Shown here one piece after another: positions 1 to 8,700 of a DNA stretch of 28,571 bases. The stretch's first letter is position 1, and each line of letters starts with the position of its first letter. The notes beneath the pieces are model-generated. The model had not been told where the DNA came from. It did no database searches and worked only from the letters and a program-made list of their open reading frames with translations. Source of the stretch: Clostridia bacterium (GTDB taxonomy: Bacteria > Bacillota_A > Clostridia > Oscillospirales > CAG-272); the NCBI GenBank assembly GCA_017414585.1, contig JAFQLN010000014.1, positions 1 through 28,571 on the forward strand, written 5' to 3'. A program made the position numbers and the translations under genes.

Positions 1-142
1 ACACCCAAGACTTCTGATAAAGTTCCTCTTTTTGGTTCTTTTTCTCCTCGCTAAAGGAGAAAAAGAACGAATAAACAGTCTGGATACAAATCAAGGCTGT
101 CGCATTTCGGGATTTTTCCCTAAGTGCGACAGCCCCTTTTTG
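1..142. repeat. Dispersed hairpin repeat, copy A (inverted relative to copy B)
   Basis: This stretch aligns along its whole length, by eye at roughly three quarters identity, with the reverse complement of 28389-28527. It holds two hairpins. The first has a perfect 14-bp stem (35-48 with 55-68) and the loop CGCTAA. The second has a perfect 10-bp stem (95-104 with 125-134) followed on the plus strand by TTTTT. The copy starts at base 1, so it probably continues outside the window. It lies downstream of the minus-strand sugar kinase gene and may end its transcription, although the U-tract of the second hairpin is on the plus strand. No transposase is associated. Confidence 0.85.
95..141 (+). 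terminator. Terminator-like hairpin within repeat copy A
   Basis: GGCTGTCGCA at 95-104 pairs perfectly with TGCGACAGCC at 125-134 and TTTTT follows at 137-141. The arrangement fits a Rho-independent terminator for transcription entering from the left of the window. In the other direction it is a strong hairpin without a good T-run, so it would be a weaker terminator for the sugar kinase gene. Confidence 0.55.
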
Positions 143-202
143 TATGCAGTTTTTGTTCAGGGAGAATCCGTCCGTCTCCGGCTCGGTCGTGTACAGAAAC
201 GG

Positions 203-1072
203 TTACGCCAGAAAAACGTGCGGAATCGCTTCCGTGTGCGCCACGACAACATTGCTGCGCGCGCTTGCTGCACGGATTGCTTCGGGAATATCGCTGCCGG
301 TGAGGTAGGTATGGATGAATGCTGCGCTGTAGCAGTCCCCCGCACCAACCGTGGAGACAACCTTCACCTGTTCGGGTTCGCCGGAAAAGGTTTCGGTACC
401 TGCTTTGAAGTCGTACACAATGGAGCCCTTGGCACCCATGGTGTATACAAGCATATGGAGCGTCGGGAATGCCTTCGCAATTGCTTCTGCGAAAGGAACA
501 GTACCGTCGATCAGACCGCAGTCTGCAAAGAAATGCGCTTCTTCTTCGCTGACTTTCGCAATCGTTGCGCGTTCCATGCACAGCTTCAGAGACTCACGAT
601 CCCAGCAGCCGGTACGGATATTAACGTCGCAGAAGATATGCGCAAACGAAACTTCATTGAGAAGGGTAAGAATTGCCTTTCTGGAAACCGGGCAGCGCTG
701 TGCGAGCGTATTGAAATAGAAAACATCCGGCTGCAGTGCACGGATTTTTCCGAGCATTTCTTCGTCCACCGTCACGTTGTCATAGGCAACATCGGTGAGG
801 ACATTGTACTGCGGAACGCCGTTTTCACCGAGTGTAACGAGACACTGACCGGTCGGCTTGTCATTCCAGCAAACAAAATCGGTTTTGATGCCGTAGCGTT
901 CCATGCATACTGCCGCATCATCGCCCAGCTTGTCGTGTCCGAGCCCGGTGACAAGATGCACTTCCCCGCCGAGCAGAGATGTATGTGCCGCGAAATTGAA
1001 CGATGCACCGCCGATGACGCTTTTATCGGGATACACATCCCAGATCGTTTCGCCGAATACCAAATATTTCAT
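203..1072 (-). CDS. PfkB-family carbohydrate kinase (probable fructokinase)
   Basis: A 289-residue ribokinase/PfkB-family sugar kinase, predicted to phosphorylate a free sugar in the cytoplasm with ATP. The N-terminal substrate signature GGASFN is at residues 21-26, and the C-terminal PfkB signature TVGAGD is at 241-246, with Asp246 as the expected catalytic base. Length is normal for the family. A ribosome binding site AGGAGATAGC sits just upstream of the ATG at 1072. The gene follows the GH32 fructosidase by 63 bp on the same strand, so fructose is the most likely substrate; this rests on context, since PfkB specificity cannot be read from the motifs alone. Adenosine kinase or 2-keto-3-deoxygluconate kinase are less likely alternatives. 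Confidence 0.88.
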   Translation of the reverse strand: MKYLVFGETIWDVYPDKSVIGGASFNFAAHTSLLGGEVHLVTGLGHDKLGDDAAVCMERYGIKTDFVCWNDKPTGQCLVTLGENGVPQYNVLTDVAYDNVTVDEEMLGKIRALQPDVFYFNTLAQRCPVSRKAILTLLNEVSFAHIFCDVNIRTGCWDRESLKLCMERATIAKVSEEEAHFFADCGLIDGTVPFAEAIAKAFPTLHMLVYTMGAKGSIVYDFKAGTETFSGEPEQVKVVSTVGAGDCYSAAFIHTYLTGSDIPEAIRAASARSNVVVAHTEAIPHVFLA

Positions 1073-1135
1073 ATGCTATCTCCTTTATTTGCGGATCCGC
1101 ATAACCGCGCAGGATTTCCCTGTCAGATTCCGGGA

Positions 1136-2740
1136 TCAGAGGCTGAGTTTTTTCAGAGTGATTTTTTCGATCAGAGCAGTCTTTTCATCTGCTGCGGTGA
1201 ATGTGATATAGCGCTGGTTGAAGTTGAGAATCCACGGGGTTGTCATGATGGCACGGCCTTCACTGCCGAAGATTTCCACGCTTCCCTTGTCGATGATGAA
1301 CTTCAGTTCCGCATTCTGTGCAGACATAGACATCGGCATGACATCATTTGCCACACGCACACTGTTGCGGGACGCTTCAAGGAAAATGTTCTGTCCGAAC
1401 ACTTCGATGCGCACATCGGACTCCAGAGCGGCAGGATTGAGCGTGATATCCATTTCGTATGCGCCTTCTTCCAGTTCAGCGGCAAAGGGTTTTGCATGGG
1501 TCACGGCAACATGATCAAAGGTACGGCAGTCAGCGGCAATCGAGGAAAGGTTTTCCACCGGCGCTGCGCAGAGATAGTAGCCGTCCTTTGTTTCCATGAG
1601 GGACATATTGTACGGTACGCTCATCTGACCGGTGAACTTGCCGCTGCCGAAAGAGTGGTTTCTGTCCCATGCGAACTGGATGCGTTCCATTTCATCATCC
1701 GTGGAGAAAGTCTGCGCCGCATAGCTGTTCCAGCCGTGGTTGAGCGGACGGGAGGTCTGCAGAACCTTGAACTGACCGTTCACAAATTCGCCGACAATAT
1801 AGTGATGCGCCGCGCCGCTGAGAATCCACTTGCGGTTGGAAGGATCGCCGTTCACATTCAGGGGATAGAAGTCCGGGCATTCGCCGTCGCGTTCGAGATG
1901 CAGACGCTGCAGTTCATTCCAGTCGAGGAAGTTTTCGGAGGTGAGCAGGACATATTCGTCCTTATCGAGATAGAGTGCCATGACATATCTGCCGAGTTCT
2001 TCGCACCAGATCACCTTCGGGTCGCGGTTGTCTGCGGCGATATGACCGACAACGGGGTTCTTTTCATACTTGGTGAAGGTTCTGCCGCCGTCGTTGGAGT
2101 ATGCGATGCACTGCGTGAATTTCTTTTCGTGCGACCGGTAGGAAGTATTGCCTGCGCAGGTATAGAAGAGCAGGATGACGTCTTCATCGCCGGTCTTCAG
2201 CCCGGAGCGGTTTTCCTTATCGACAATCGCACTGCCGGAGAACATTGTTCCGTTTTCGTCCGGATACAGTGCCGGTTCAAGGTGTTCCCAGTGGAAGAGG
2301 TCGTCGCTGACTGCATGACCCCAGTGCATATTGCCCCAGACCCAGTCATACGGATTGAACTGGTAGAACATATGATAAGTTGTCTTGCCCGTGACGGGGG
2401 AGGTGTACTTCAGAAGTCCGTTCGGGTCGTTGATCCAGCCGTACTTGGTCGTGAAGTGAATGAACGGACGGAATGCCTCGCCGATGTCGCCGTGATCGGG
2501 CGTGTCGGTCTGCAGATCCTGCAGATCCATATCGGGAGACACAGTCAGAGTGATTTCTTCTCCTCCAAAGGCATCCAGGGGATAGTAGGAATACGCGGTG
2601 GGGTTGCGGTAATCGAGCCGCAGGGTGATATCATCCGCCGCTGCTCCGTTCTTCATAATGCGAAGCTGGTGATTGCCCACATATTCGCTTACCGGCAGTA
2701 TCAGGTATCCTGCTTTCGGTGTGATTGTGATTTTCGCCAT
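1136..2740 (-). CDS. Glycoside hydrolase family 32 beta-fructosidase
   Basis: A 534-residue GH32 enzyme that hydrolyses terminal fructosyl bonds of sucrose, inulin or levan. All three family signatures are visible: WINDPNG at residues 102-108 (nucleophile Asp105), RDPKV at 239-243 (transition-state stabiliser Asp240) and ECPDF at 287-291 (acid/base Glu287). About 85 residues before the first motif form an extra N-terminal module, and a C-terminal beta-sandwich follows the five-bladed propeller. There is no signal peptide, so the enzyme is probably intracellular and acts on imported sucrose or short fructo-oligosaccharides. I chose the ATG at 2740 because AGGAGA lies about 10 bases upstream; an in-frame TTG at 2761 lacks such a site. 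It is followed by the PfkB kinase and is divergent from an AraC regulator. No transporter gene is adjacent. Confidence 0.93.
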   Translation of the reverse strand: MAKITITPKAGYLILPVSEYVGNHQLRIMKNGAAADDITLRLDYRNPTAYSYYPLDAFGGEEITLTVSPDMDLQDLQTDTPDHGDIGEAFRPFIHFTTKYGWINDPNGLLKYTSPVTGKTTYHMFYQFNPYDWVWGNMHWGHAVSDDLFHWEHLEPALYPDENGTMFSGSAIVDKENRSGLKTGDEDVILLFYTCAGNTSYRSHEKKFTQCIAYSNDGGRTFTKYEKNPVVGHIAADNRDPKVIWCEELGRYVMALYLDKDEYVLLTSENFLDWNELQRLHLERDGECPDFYPLNVNGDPSNRKWILSGAAHHYIVGEFVNGQFKVLQTSRPLNHGWNSYAAQTFSTDDEMERIQFAWDRNHSFGSGKFTGQMSVPYNMSLMETKDGYYLCAAPVENLSSIAADCRTFDHVAVTHAKPFAAELEEGAYEMDITLNPAALESDVRIEVFGQNIFLEASRNSVRVANDVMPMSMSAQNAELKFIIDKGSVEIFGSEGRAIMTTPWILNFNQRYITFTAADEKTALIEKITLKKLSL

Positions 2741-2834
2741 TTCTCTATGTTCTCCTGTCAAAATTTACTGAAAAATTTTTTCATGTTTTTTTGTTTCAGC
2801 TATTCCATTCAGATTAAATCTGTGTTATGATATC

Positions 2835-2863
2835 ATTATACAGGACGAATTTTTTCGATTCAA
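2835..2863 (-). promoter_or_regulatory. Sigma-A promoter of the GH32-PfkB operon
   Basis: On the minus strand a TTGAAT -35 box (2858-2863) is followed after 17 bp by TATAAT (2835-2840). Transcription would start near 2828, leaving a leader of about 90 nt before the GH32 ATG. The site lies between the divergent GH32 and AraC genes, where an AraC-type activator would be expected to bind. Confidence 0.6.
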
Positions 2864-2897
2864 TATCTAAAACGCTGAAAAGTGGTAAAAATCCGAC

Positions 2898-3698
2898 ATG
2901 ATCCATCTCATTCAATCCTCTGGTTACGACAAAACAAGGCTCTCTAGTTCGCTTGATGTATGCGATGTCACCTACACCAATGTACGCGAAAACTGGATTC
3001 ACCGCGAACGTTTTCTTTCTACTGACGAAATGATTTACCTGACCAAAGGGGAGCTTTACCTCCGCATCAACGACCGCGACTATGTCATTCACAAGGACAG
3101 TTTTTTCTTTATTCACCGTTTCAGCACGGTTGCGGGAATACGAAAATCCGATATGCCGTGCGAGTTCTACACGGTTGCGTACAATGGAATTCTTGCCAAT
3201 TCCGCCGCCATGGAGCTGTGTGAAATCCCGCTGCAGGGAAGCTCCATTTTTGTGGATGAAATCCTCAAGCGGATGTACAGCGCACAGAAAAACGGTTCCG
3301 TGGACGACAATGAAAGCAATATTCTGTTCCTGACACTGACATACGAAGTGGAGCGGTACTTCATCACGCAGAATGAATCCGTTCCGCTGATGGAGCAGAC
3401 CATCCGCTACATCCACGAAAATATCAACAATCTGATCACCGTGGACAGCGTCTGCGACCATCTCGGCTACAACCGCGACTATATTTCCCGGCAGTTTCTG
3501 CAGTGCTACGGCATCACCATCAAGAAATACATTGACCAGAAAAAGCTGAGCGCCGCCAAACATCTGCTGATCTCCTCGAAGATGTCCCTTGAGCAGATCG
3601 CCGCAGCCATCGGTTTTGACGACGCACAGCATTTTTACAAATTTTTCCGGTATCACGAGAAAATCTCGCCGAGCCAGTTCAGAAAAATCAATACCTGA
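2898..3698 (+). CDS. AraC-family transcriptional regulator
   Basis: A 266-residue regulator. The first about 150 residues look like a cupin-type sensor domain (for example GELYLRINDRDYVIHKDSF). Residues about 165-262 form the AraC double helix-turn-helix, ending with the family-typical region AAIGFDDAQHFYKFFRY and SPSQFR. Such proteins usually bind a sugar and activate nearby catabolic genes. The gene is divergent from the GH32-PfkB operon with a shared intergenic region of about 157 bp, so regulation of that operon is the simplest inference. The stop codon lies 2 bp from the stop of the convergent CotH gene. No strong AGGAGG precedes the chosen ATG, so the exact start is less certain. Confidence 0.88.
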   Translation: MIHLIQSSGYDKTRLSSSLDVCDVTYTNVRENWIHRERFLSTDEMIYLTKGELYLRINDRDYVIHKDSFFFIHRFSTVAGIRKSDMPCEFYTVAYNGILANSAAMELCEIPLQGSSIFVDEILKRMYSAQKNGSVDDNESNILFLTLTYEVERYFITQNESVPLMEQTIRYIHENINNLITVDSVCDHLGYNRDYISRQFLQCYGITIKKYIDQKKLSAAKHLLISSKMSLEQIAAAIGFDDAQHFYKFFRYHEKISPSQFRKINT

Positions 3699-3700
3699 TT

Positions 3701-5680
3701 TTATCCGATTCCGAGATCTTTGCGGATCCATGCATCGCGTCTTTCAAGCCAGTCCTTGAGATGCGCGATGCTTTCTTCATGGCTGTTTATGACTTTATCG
3801 TACTCGCAGAAGAAATACTTCGACGTCAGGCTGTATCCGCCCAGTTCGTAGTTGCGCTCAAACGCATTGCCGAATTCTTCCACATAGCTGTCGATCAGCC
3901 CGCCGTCCGCATACAGATTCTCAATCGTCGGAATCAGCTCCGTGTACCGTTCCTTGACCAGTTCGCGGAACCATGTTGTCACCATCAGCTGACGGTAAAA
4001 GTCCACATTCGCCCAGTTTCCCGTGGTATCGTCACCGGTTTTGCCGTTCCCCTGTTTTTGTCCCGCAAAGCTGATGTTGTGGTATTTCGCATACTTGTCA
4101 TCCGCCGCGCCGTTTGCCATGGAGACGTTGCCCATGCTCAGGTCCATATCCCAGATCGGTCCGGAGTAAAGCCGTTCGTTTTTATAGAAAAAATAGGTCG
4201 AACCGTGGAAAATGTCGATATCTTTCATAAGTTCTTCCACGATGTACATATTCACAAACGATTCCACATCAAAGACGCTTTCCACGCGCTCCCGGTCACC
4301 GGAAATCGCCGCGTATTCCGCAGCCTTGAGCAGATTTTTGATCGCTTTCTTCTGCTCTTCCGTTTCCGTACCCTTGGCGGGATCAATCGGAACAAAGCGG
4401 ATGCCGGTAACGGGGGTGTAGTTATAGTTCTTACCCGCCGCTTCGAGGTTGTAGTACCCGTTGCGCTCGAGGAGCATTTCGCCCTTGTCCACATCAATGC
4501 CGACTGTTCCGTCCGTGACCGGCATGGTCAGAAGATAGCATCCCTTGTACGTTCCGTCGAGGTAGACTTCCACGAACGTACTCTTGAGTTCGGGTGCAAC
4601 GCCTGCCAGTGCCGTAAAATCAGATGCGAGCTTATTGCGGACGAGCGATTTATCAAACAGATTCGCCAGCAGAGACCATTTTTTCGTGCCTTTCATGCCG
4701 AGAATGGTCTTTTTGCTTGCAAATCTGATATTGTACGCATTTTTCACCGTATTGGCAGTGGAGTTGCCGCGCATCTTAATCTGGATCGGTTCGGCGATGG
4801 TGGGAGCCTTTCCGCCTTCCTTGTCCACGATTACAACTTCCGCATCCATGTATTCCGCCGTCACGCTGACCGCCTTTTCCGGTTTCACTTCTGAGGCGGT
4901 GATTTCTTCCAGCTGATACGGTACGGAAGATGCCGTCAGCATCCGGATGCGCATATATCTCGCCTGCACGGGTTCGTCCAGTGTGAATCCCTGCGTTTTG
5001 TACTTTGCGCCGTCTTCCGCAGTCTGCACGGTGTGCCAGTCCGCACCGTCCGTGGATATGTCGATTTCAAAATGCCGTGCGGCGCCTTTGCCCCATTCCA
5101 GACAGAAATAGCCGACTGGACGTACAGCGTCGAAATCGAGCGTGATGGTCTGTTCTTCGTTTTCGTCCGGCTGCCAGAAGGTGGCATCATTCCCGTCCGC
5201 CGCCATCAGACCACTGTTTGCCGCATCCGGTTCAGAACTGACGGAAATCTTTGCTTCAGACGCATAGTTCGGCGTGGGCCGGTAGGTGATGAGGTACACA
5301 CGCGGCGTATCTCCACGCTGATATCGGAGTGACGTATATGCATCCGTCAGCTTCTGCGCCATTGTACACAGTGCCTCGTCATCCGCCGCATCCGATTTGA
5401 GCAGTTTCGCCCCTTCTTCGGCAAGAGCAAGGAATGCGCGGCAGGATTCTTCTTCGAGAATCGCCGTATGAAGCTGGGCTGCAGAGAGTTTTTCGATCTG
5501 TGCACGCGCTTCTGCGGCGTCGGTGAACATCGGTTTCGCTTCGGTTTCAGCTGCACTGCTCTCCTGCATCTGCTCCTGTTCTGCCGTCTGTTCCTGCGTT
5601 CCGGCGGGCATCTTTTCACATCCGGCAAGAAGCATTGCTGCCAGAAGCACGGTGAAGACAGTCTTCAAACAACCTTTCAT
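3701..5680 (-). CDS. CotH-family lipoprotein with F5/8 type C domain
   Basis: A 659-residue exported protein. The N-terminus carries a lipoprotein signal with lipobox LLAGC (Cys21), followed by a Glu/Gln-rich linker. Residues about 145-265 look like an F5/8 type C (discoidin/CBM32-like) module, including TFWQPDENEEQTITLDF. From about residue 275 to the end is a CotH domain, with MRGNST near residue 302 and WDMDLS near 511. CotH of Bacillus spore coat is a protein kinase and CotH-like domains are widespread on bacterial surfaces; kinase activity here is inference. The C-terminal region has the charged helix ERRDAWIRKDL. The ATG at 5680 has AAAGGAAC upstream. A terminator at 5723-5749 separates it from the surface protein upstream. 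Confidence 0.85.
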   Translation of the reverse strand: MKGCLKTVFTVLLAAMLLAGCEKMPAGTQEQTAEQEQMQESSAAETEAKPMFTDAAEARAQIEKLSAAQLHTAILEEESCRAFLALAEEGAKLLKSDAADDEALCTMAQKLTDAYTSLRYQRGDTPRVYLITYRPTPNYASEAKISVSSEPDAANSGLMAADGNDATFWQPDENEEQTITLDFDAVRPVGYFCLEWGKGAARHFEIDISTDGADWHTVQTAEDGAKYKTQGFTLDEPVQARYMRIRMLTASSVPYQLEEITASEVKPEKAVSVTAEYMDAEVVIVDKEGGKAPTIAEPIQIKMRGNSTANTVKNAYNIRFASKKTILGMKGTKKWSLLANLFDKSLVRNKLASDFTALAGVAPELKSTFVEVYLDGTYKGCYLLTMPVTDGTVGIDVDKGEMLLERNGYYNLEAAGKNYNYTPVTGIRFVPIDPAKGTETEEQKKAIKNLLKAAEYAAISGDRERVESVFDVESFVNMYIVEELMKDIDIFHGSTYFFYKNERLYSGPIWDMDLSMGNVSMANGAADDKYAKYHNISFAGQKQGNGKTGDDTTGNWANVDFYRQLMVTTWFRELVKERYTELIPTIENLYADGGLIDSYVEEFGNAFERNYELGGYSLTSKYFFCEYDKVINSHEESIAHLKDWLERRDAWIRKDLGIG

Positions 5681-5722
5681 TGATCTGTTCCTTTCAGAGC
5701 CTGAAAATTCCGATACAGCAAA

Positions 5723-5749
5723 GAGAGGTGATCACCCGGACCACCTCTC
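5723..5749 (-). terminator. Rho-independent terminator after the two-module surface protein
   Basis: GAGAGGTG pairs with CACCTCTC (5723-5730 with 5742-5749), an 8-bp stem. On the minus strand TTT follows. It lies 28 bp downstream of the surface protein stop and before the CotH gene. Confidence 0.65.
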
Positions 5750-5777
5750 CTATGCTATGTATCAGATTTTTATTCTC

Positions 5778-7223
5778 TTAGTTTCTCTTCTTGCCGAATA
5801 CCAGTGCGAGACCGGAGATTGCAGCAGCTGCGAAGCAAGCGGTGAAGATATCGAAGGTCTGCGGAGCTGCGGGAACTTCAACAACGTCTTCTACAACGGG
5901 AGCTTCGGGAGCGGGGGTTTCAACTTCTTCCACTGCAGGAGTTTCAACAACTTCTTCTTCAACAGCGGGAGTTTCAACAACTTCTTCTGCTGCGGGAGCG
6001 TCAGCGGTGGTGGAACCGTCGGGGTTTACCGTGTACTGCTTTGCTGCGGTAACTTCGCTTACCTTGAAGGAAGTGAATTCAACGCTGCCGGTCCAGGTCA
6101 TGAGACCGATGTAGCAGCCCTGCCATTCGGTGTTTTCGATGAAACCGTACAGTTCGCCTTCAGAGTAGAGGTAGAAAGTACCGTTGTCGATTTCAAGACC
6201 GATGGTGAGAGGCTTGTTGTTGGTGAAGTCATTGCTGAAGAGCTGAACTTCCTTGGCAAAGCCGGGGCCGAAGAGACGGGTGGAAGGTCTGCCGATTTCC
6301 ATGTTCATGCACATCCAGCTGTCGAAAGGAGTTTCGTAGCTGATTCTGGGCATCATGATACCGAATGCCTGACCTTCGGTTACGTTACCGGTAACTTCGA
6401 TGTAAACGTGATCGTCAACGTCAACAAAGTAATCGGTCATGGTTGCGCAGTCGCCCATAGCTGCGTTGGGAGCGATGAGCTTGCCGTTTTCCCACTTGAA
6501 TTCACCGTTCTGGCTGAACTTGAAGTTTTCTTCAGCAAGAAGGTCGGTGGTTTCGCCGAGTTCGAGTTCTCTTACATCGTAAGCCTTTGCTTCAACAACG
6601 AGTTCGATCTTTTCGGGCTTGTATTCTTCGCCGTCAAGACGGATGAAGTTAACCTTGGAGAAAGATACGTTGGAGAAGAAGGACATCAGACCGACATAAC
6701 CGCCGATCCAGTTGTCATTCTGACGTTCGCCGTAGAGTTCACCGTTGAAGTATACTCTGAACAGACCGTCTTCGGTGATTTCGAGTGCGAGGGTGTGATC
6801 CTGACCGGTAGTGAAGTCATTGCTGAAGAGCTGTGCTTCGTCCGGAATATTTACGTTGGGACCAAAGAGACGGGTGGAAGGTCTGGTAAGGTCCATGTTG
6901 AGGCAGATCCAGCTTGCGAAAGGAGCAGCAGGGTCAACTTCAGCCATCATGATACCCCATGCGTTACCGTCAGAGATATTACCGGTAGCTTCGATAACAA
7001 CGTGTTCGCCGACGTCAACAAAGATATCGGTCATCATTGCGGTGTCGCCGAGTTCCTTGTTGGTGGCAACGAGCTTGCCGTCAACCCATTCCCAGGTACC
7101 GCCGCTGGGCGTATTGAGGTAATCTTCACTCAGAAGATTCGTGGTTTCCGCTGCGTAAACATTCAGCGCACCGCCGATGATGAGGCAGACGGAAACAAGA
7201 AGAAGCGCGAATAACTTTTTCAT
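5778..7223 (-). CDS. Surface protein with two duplicated modules and variant sorting signal
   Basis: A 481-residue protein with a signal peptide (likely cleavage after Ala24) and two homologous modules at about residues 27-195 and 222-390. Shared landmarks include GDTAMMTD/GDCATMTD, RPSTRLFGP (114-122 and 312-320), QLFSNDFT and GELYG. The all-beta pattern resembles concanavalin-like sugar-binding modules (CBM66/DUF1080-like), but this is a fold guess. A Pro/Glu/Val-rich linker follows (about 410-450) with repeats of EEVVETPA. Then comes APQTFD (453-458), a hydrophobic helix and KKRN, the layout of a sortase substrate without a classic LPXTG. The ATG at 7223 has GGGAGG upstream; an in-frame start at 7259 lacks such a site. 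It is a single transcription unit with its own promoter and terminator. Confidence 0.8.
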   Translation of the reverse strand: MKKLFALLLVSVCLIIGGALNVYAAETTNLLSEDYLNTPSGGTWEWVDGKLVATNKELGDTAMMTDIFVDVGEHVVIEATGNISDGNAWGIMMAEVDPAAPFASWICLNMDLTRPSTRLFGPNVNIPDEAQLFSNDFTTGQDHTLALEITEDGLFRVYFNGELYGERQNDNWIGGYVGLMSFFSNVSFSKVNFIRLDGEEYKPEKIELVVEAKAYDVRELELGETTDLLAEENFKFSQNGEFKWENGKLIAPNAAMGDCATMTDYFVDVDDHVYIEVTGNVTEGQAFGIMMPRISYETPFDSWMCMNMEIGRPSTRLFGPGFAKEVQLFSNDFTNNKPLTIGLEIDNGTFYLYSEGELYGFIENTEWQGCYIGLMTWTGSVEFTSFKVSEVTAAKQYTVNPDGSTTADAPAAEEVVETPAVEEEVVETPAVEEVETPAPEAPVVEDVVEVPAAPQTFDIFTACFAAAAISGLALVFGKKRN

Positions 7224-7308
7224 CTTTGTTTCCTCCCAGAAAACTTTCGATTTGCTCACATATTTCCGCAGTTCTTATAAACGGCACAAATATATGACTG
7301 TCATGTAA

Positions 7309-7337
7309 ATTATATAAAATTACCGTCGTCAGTTCAA
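7309..7337 (-). promoter_or_regulatory. Sigma-A promoter of the two-module surface protein
   Basis: On the minus strand TTGAAC (7332-7337) and TATAAT (7309-7314) are separated by 17 bp. The predicted leader to the ATG at 7223 is about 80 nt. Confidence 0.65.
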
Positions 7338-7437
7338 TGGAAAGAATTCGATATTTAAGAAAAAATCCGACATGCAGAATGGCGTATCGTTCGTATTTTA
7401 CCGAATTTCCGATTTTTCCCTGCTGTGTCCGGCATAC

Positions 7438-8700
7438 TCAGCGCACAGCTTTTGCCAGATCTTCCCCGATTTCGGCTTCGGTCATGGTATGTGCCAGCGA
7501 GAGAAGACGGATGTACATATCCGACGCACGGTCACGGAGCGTCTGCACAGCCCGGTCACCGTCGTACGAACGGGAAGCGGGATCGAAATACACGGTGGAA
7601 ACAAGCATTTTCTTGGCGTAGCCGCTGCCGAATTTGTCGCTCACGGCATCCAGCTTGTACAGCTCATCGGTTTTCACATCGCCGTTTTTGCAGGAAACAA
7701 ACACCGGCACCAGTCCGCGCATGAAAATGCAGTCGATTTCGTTCGATGTTCCGTTCGGCTCGTCGTCCCAGTCGATGACAACGCTCAGCTGCGCATCATC
7801 GAAAACATATCCGGCTTTTTCACGTTTTTCCAGTCCCATGAGGTAGATGAAATATTCCAGTGCAGAGCCGGATTTGTTCAGACATTCGTCCACAATTTTG
7901 TTTTTATAGGAAAAAATGATCAGCCCGTCGCGCGACAGCTTCCTGTCAATGATGACCAGCCCGCGCTCGGCAAAGGCGTTCCACAATTTCCGGTCCACAT
8001 CGTTTCTGCCCGTTCCAAAGGCATTCTCCGGGAGCATAAACTTTTTGCCCGTATCGGAATACGCGCTGACCGCACCGGAAAGCACGCCGATTTTCGCATT
8101 CCATGCGCTGCAGTCCCTGCGGCAGATTTCCCACATCGCACGCACATCCTCTGCGGCTGCATCACCGATGGGGAAATTGATCCCTTTGGAGAGGATGCGT
8201 CCGCCGTGGAGCGTAATATTTTCTTCAACAGTCAGATAAACCTGCGATCCGTCGGAGAAATCAAGCTGCTGCCGCTCGATTTTCTTCCGTCCGTTCTCCC
8301 CCTTTTGGATGGAATAGAGAACGGCGCGGCGGCTGACCACGTTGATGCGGAAGGCGTACAGATTCTTTCCGTCCGCACGGCAGCAGCCGAGAATCATGCC
8401 GAGGGCAACAAGCACGCTTTCGTCCCCGCCGGAGATGTCCACCACGAGCTGGTCATCCTCTGCGCTCTCAATGAGATCAAACAGCTCCGCGACGATGGAT
8501 TCGAGATCATTCTTCGCCACGGTATTGACTTCCATCACCGGACGGATGCCGCGTCCTTCGAGAATTTTTTTATAGTACGGCACGGAACGGCGGATTTTGC
8601 GCGAATCGGACCCGACATAGATGATCTTCTCCGGCTTGAGCGCCAGTGCCGCAACAATATTTTCGACAGGAGTTCTGTCGTACAGTTCAATCAGAGTCAT
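7438..8700 (-). CDS. Card1/Can2-like CARF-domain nuclease (DUF1887 family)
   Basis: A 420-residue protein matching the Card1/DUF1887 layout by recognisable motifs. An N-terminal CARF-like Rossmann domain (about 1-150) contains VVDISGGDES at 87-95, the region that in Card1 contacts a cyclic oligoadenylate. A middle winged-helix-like part follows. The C-terminal PD-(D/E)xK nuclease fold has SALEYFIYL (Glu282), NEIDCIF (Glu321, Asp323), FVSCKNG (Lys338) and DELYKLDAVSDKFG (345-358). Card1 from Treponema is a cA4-activated nickase/RNase of type III CRISPR immunity; that activity here is inference. The usual acidic residue two before the lysine is Ser336. Its ATG overlaps the deoD stop by 4 bp (ATGA), so it is translationally coupled to deoD. 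No cas genes or CRISPR array lie in the window. Confidence 0.85.
   Translation of the reverse strand: MTLIELYDRTPVENIVAALALKPEKIIYVGSDSRKIRRSVPYYKKILEGRGIRPVMEVNTVAKNDLESIVAELFDLIESAEDDQLVVDISGGDESVLVALGMILGCCRADGKNLYAFRINVVSRRAVLYSIQKGENGRKKIERQQLDFSDGSQVYLTVEENITLHGGRILSKGINFPIGDAAAEDVRAMWEICRRDCSAWNAKIGVLSGAVSAYSDTGKKFMLPENAFGTGRNDVDRKLWNAFAERGLVIIDRKLSRDGLIIFSYKNKIVDECLNKSGSALEYFIYLMGLEKREKAGYVFDDAQLSVVIDWDDEPNGTSNEIDCIFMRGLVPVFVSCKNGDVKTDELYKLDAVSDKFGSGYAKKMLVSTVYFDPASRSYDGDRAVQTLRDRASDMYIRLLSLAHTMTEAEIGEDLAKAVR

Noticed and set aside
32..2830. Very long open frame on the plus strand opposite the GH32 and kinase genes
   Set aside because: It is an antisense shadow: the minus-strand frames have clear GH32 and PfkB motifs and ribosome binding sites, the plus frame has none.
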